NCBI GenBank assembly: GCA_031258665.1 | Contig: JAIRML010000087.1 | Coordinates: 1-13,028, forward strand | Source of the DNA: Oscillospiraceae bacterium | GTDB taxonomy: Bacteria > Bacillota > Clostridia > Oscillospirales > UBA929 | Length of the DNA stretch: 13,028 nucleotides | Direction: 5' to 3' | The notes under the pieces: generated by a model | Seen by the model: only the letters and a program-made list of their open reading frames with translations | Databases searched by the model: none | Told to the model about the DNA's origin: nothing | Made by a program: the position numbers and the translations under genes | In this document: one piece after another, positions 12,116 to 13,028 of the stretch | Layout of the letters: every line of letters begins with the position of its first letter | Position numbering within the stretch: the stretch's first letter is position 1

Positions 12116-13028
12116 ATGGCTGCCTGCCGCATCGGTTTTGACATCGGCTCCACCACGATCAAGGCGGTCGTGGCCGACGAGTCGGACCATATCGTCTATA
12201 GCCGCTACCGCCGCCACCGCAGTGATGTGCGTGGCGAACTGCTGGCGCTCTTTGAAGAGCTGGCCGCCGACAACCCGGACCTGGCCGCGCCCATCTGTCT
12301 GACCGGCTCCGCCGGACTGGGGGCCGCGCAGGCGCTCTCGCTCCCGTTTGCCCAGGAGGTCATCGCCGCCACGAAGGCGGTGAACCGGCTGATCCCGGAA
12401 GCCGACGTGGTCATCGAATTGGGCGGCGAAGACGCCAAGATCACGTTTATGAAACCGGTGGTGTCGCAGCGGATGAACGGCACCTGCGCCGGCGGTACCG
12501 GCGCGTTCATCGACCAGATGGCCTCGCTGCTGACCACCGACGCGCAGGGGTTAGACGCGCTGGCTCGCGGGCACGGCGCGCTCTACACCATCGCTTCGCG
12601 CTGCGGCGTGTTCGCAAAGAGTGACCTGCAGCCGCTGCTGAACGAAGGGGCCGCCCACGAGGACCTGGCCGCCTCGGTGCTCCAGGCGGTTGTGAACCAG
12701 ACCATCGCGGGGCTGGCCTGCGGGCAGCCCATCACCGGCACCGTCGTGTTTTTGGGCGGGCCGCTGCACTACCTGCCGGCCCTGCGGGCCGCGTTTGAAC
12801 GCACGCTGGCGGGCAAGGCCGACCGCTTTGTCACCCCCGCGCACGCCGAGGTGTTTGTCGCGCTGGGGGCGGCCCTCTCTGCGGAGGGGCCCGCTGTCCC
12901 CGTTGTGGACCTGCCTCGCCGGCTGCGCGCCGCGCGCGCGCTGGACCCCGCGATCCCGCGGCTGCCGGTGCTCTTCGCCTCCGAGGCGGACCGGGCCGGT
13001 TTCGCGGCGCGCCACGCCCGGAACCGCG
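12116..13028 (+). CDS. 2-hydroxyacyl-CoA dehydratase activase (BadF/HgdC ATPase family), N-terminal part
   Basis: These are ASKHA-fold ATPases with a [4Fe-4S] cluster at the dimer interface; they deliver one electron to a 2-hydroxyacyl-CoA dehydratase (or benzoyl-CoA-reductase-like enzyme) at the cost of ATP. The visible 304 residues contain the phosphate-1 motif FDIGSTTIKAVV (8-19), ELGGEDAK (101-108), cluster ligands Cys124 in NGTCAGGTGAFIDQ and Cys163 in SRCGVFAKSDLQ, and GGPLHYLPALR (214-224). The frame is open to the window edge. The last part (LPVLFASEADRAGFAARH) resembles the linker to a second activase domain in the very large (~1400 aa) Firmicutes fusion proteins, so this is probably that type and not the ~260-aa HgdC. 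The ATG at 12116 has only a weak GGGTG upstream; in-frame GTG (12020) and TTG (12002) starts are possible. It is transcribed from the promoter at 11951-11979. Confidence 0.92.
   Translation, partial: MAACRIGFDIGSTTIKAVVADESDHIVYSRYRRHRSDVRGELLALFEELAADNPDLAAPICLTGSAGLGAAQALSLPFAQEVIAATKAVNRLIPEADVVIELGGEDAKITFMKPVVSQRMNGTCAGGTGAFIDQMASLLTTDAQGLDALARGHGALYTIASRCGVFAKSDLQPLLNEGAAHEDLAASVLQAVVNQTIAGLACGQPITGTVVFLGGPLHYLPALRAAFERTLAGKADRFVTPAHAEVFVALGAALSAEGPAVPVVDLPRRLRAARALDPAIPRLPVLFASEADRAGFAARHARNR

Noticed and set aside
12551..13015. 154-codon minus-strand frame near the right edge
   Set aside because: It is antisense to the well-supported activase gene and has a shadow-like composition.

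Overview
The window looks like a chromosomal segment of a GC-rich anaerobic member of the Firmicutes (Clostridia, Oscillospiraceae-like). The grounds are S-layer-homology (SLH) anchoring, a Gram-positive style type IV pilus gene set, and a large 2-hydroxyacyl-CoA dehydratase-activase protein typical of amino-acid-fermenting clostridia. This is inferred from gene content; no database was consulted. Most of the window is GC-rich. The first ~240 bases and the middle of the lipase-like gene are visibly AT-richer.

Layout: all genes from about position 48 to 11767 lie on the minus strand and read from right to left. The order of transcription is: pilC (inner-membrane platform), a 106-aa pilin-like protein, three small type IV pilin/pseudopilin-like proteins, pilT (retraction-type ATPase), a 1081-aa SLH surface protein, a 701-aa secreted and membrane-anchored class-3 lipase-like protein, a small zinc-ribbon membrane protein, a Sir2-family NAD-dependent deacylase, and a doubtful 65-aa ORF. 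From 12116 a gene on the plus strand diverges and runs off the right edge. It encodes a BadF/HgdC-type ATPase and is driven by a good sigma-A-like promoter at 11951-11979.

Functional reading: pilC to pilT is a compact type IV pilus or pseudopilus module without its extension ATPase (PilB), prepilin peptidase or PilM/N/O in the window, so those must lie elsewhere. The SLH protein starts only 45 bases after pilT and may be co-transcribed with it. It and the lipase-like protein are both exported surface proteins. The divergent dehydratase activase belongs to radical fermentation chemistry and is probably unrelated to the pilus.

The most unusual content is a family of modular hairpin repeats between the genes. 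Two copies of ~206 bp (1321-1526 and 10494-10700, in opposite orientation) each carry five consecutive stem-loops separated by an AACAAGAATT-type spacer. A shorter two-hairpin version lies at 10056-10129, and single-hairpin relatives at 1034-1062 and 3784-3814. Stems differ between copies by paired, compensating changes, one loop is flipped, and two copies supply the stop codon of the neighbouring gene. I do not recognise this as a named repeat family.
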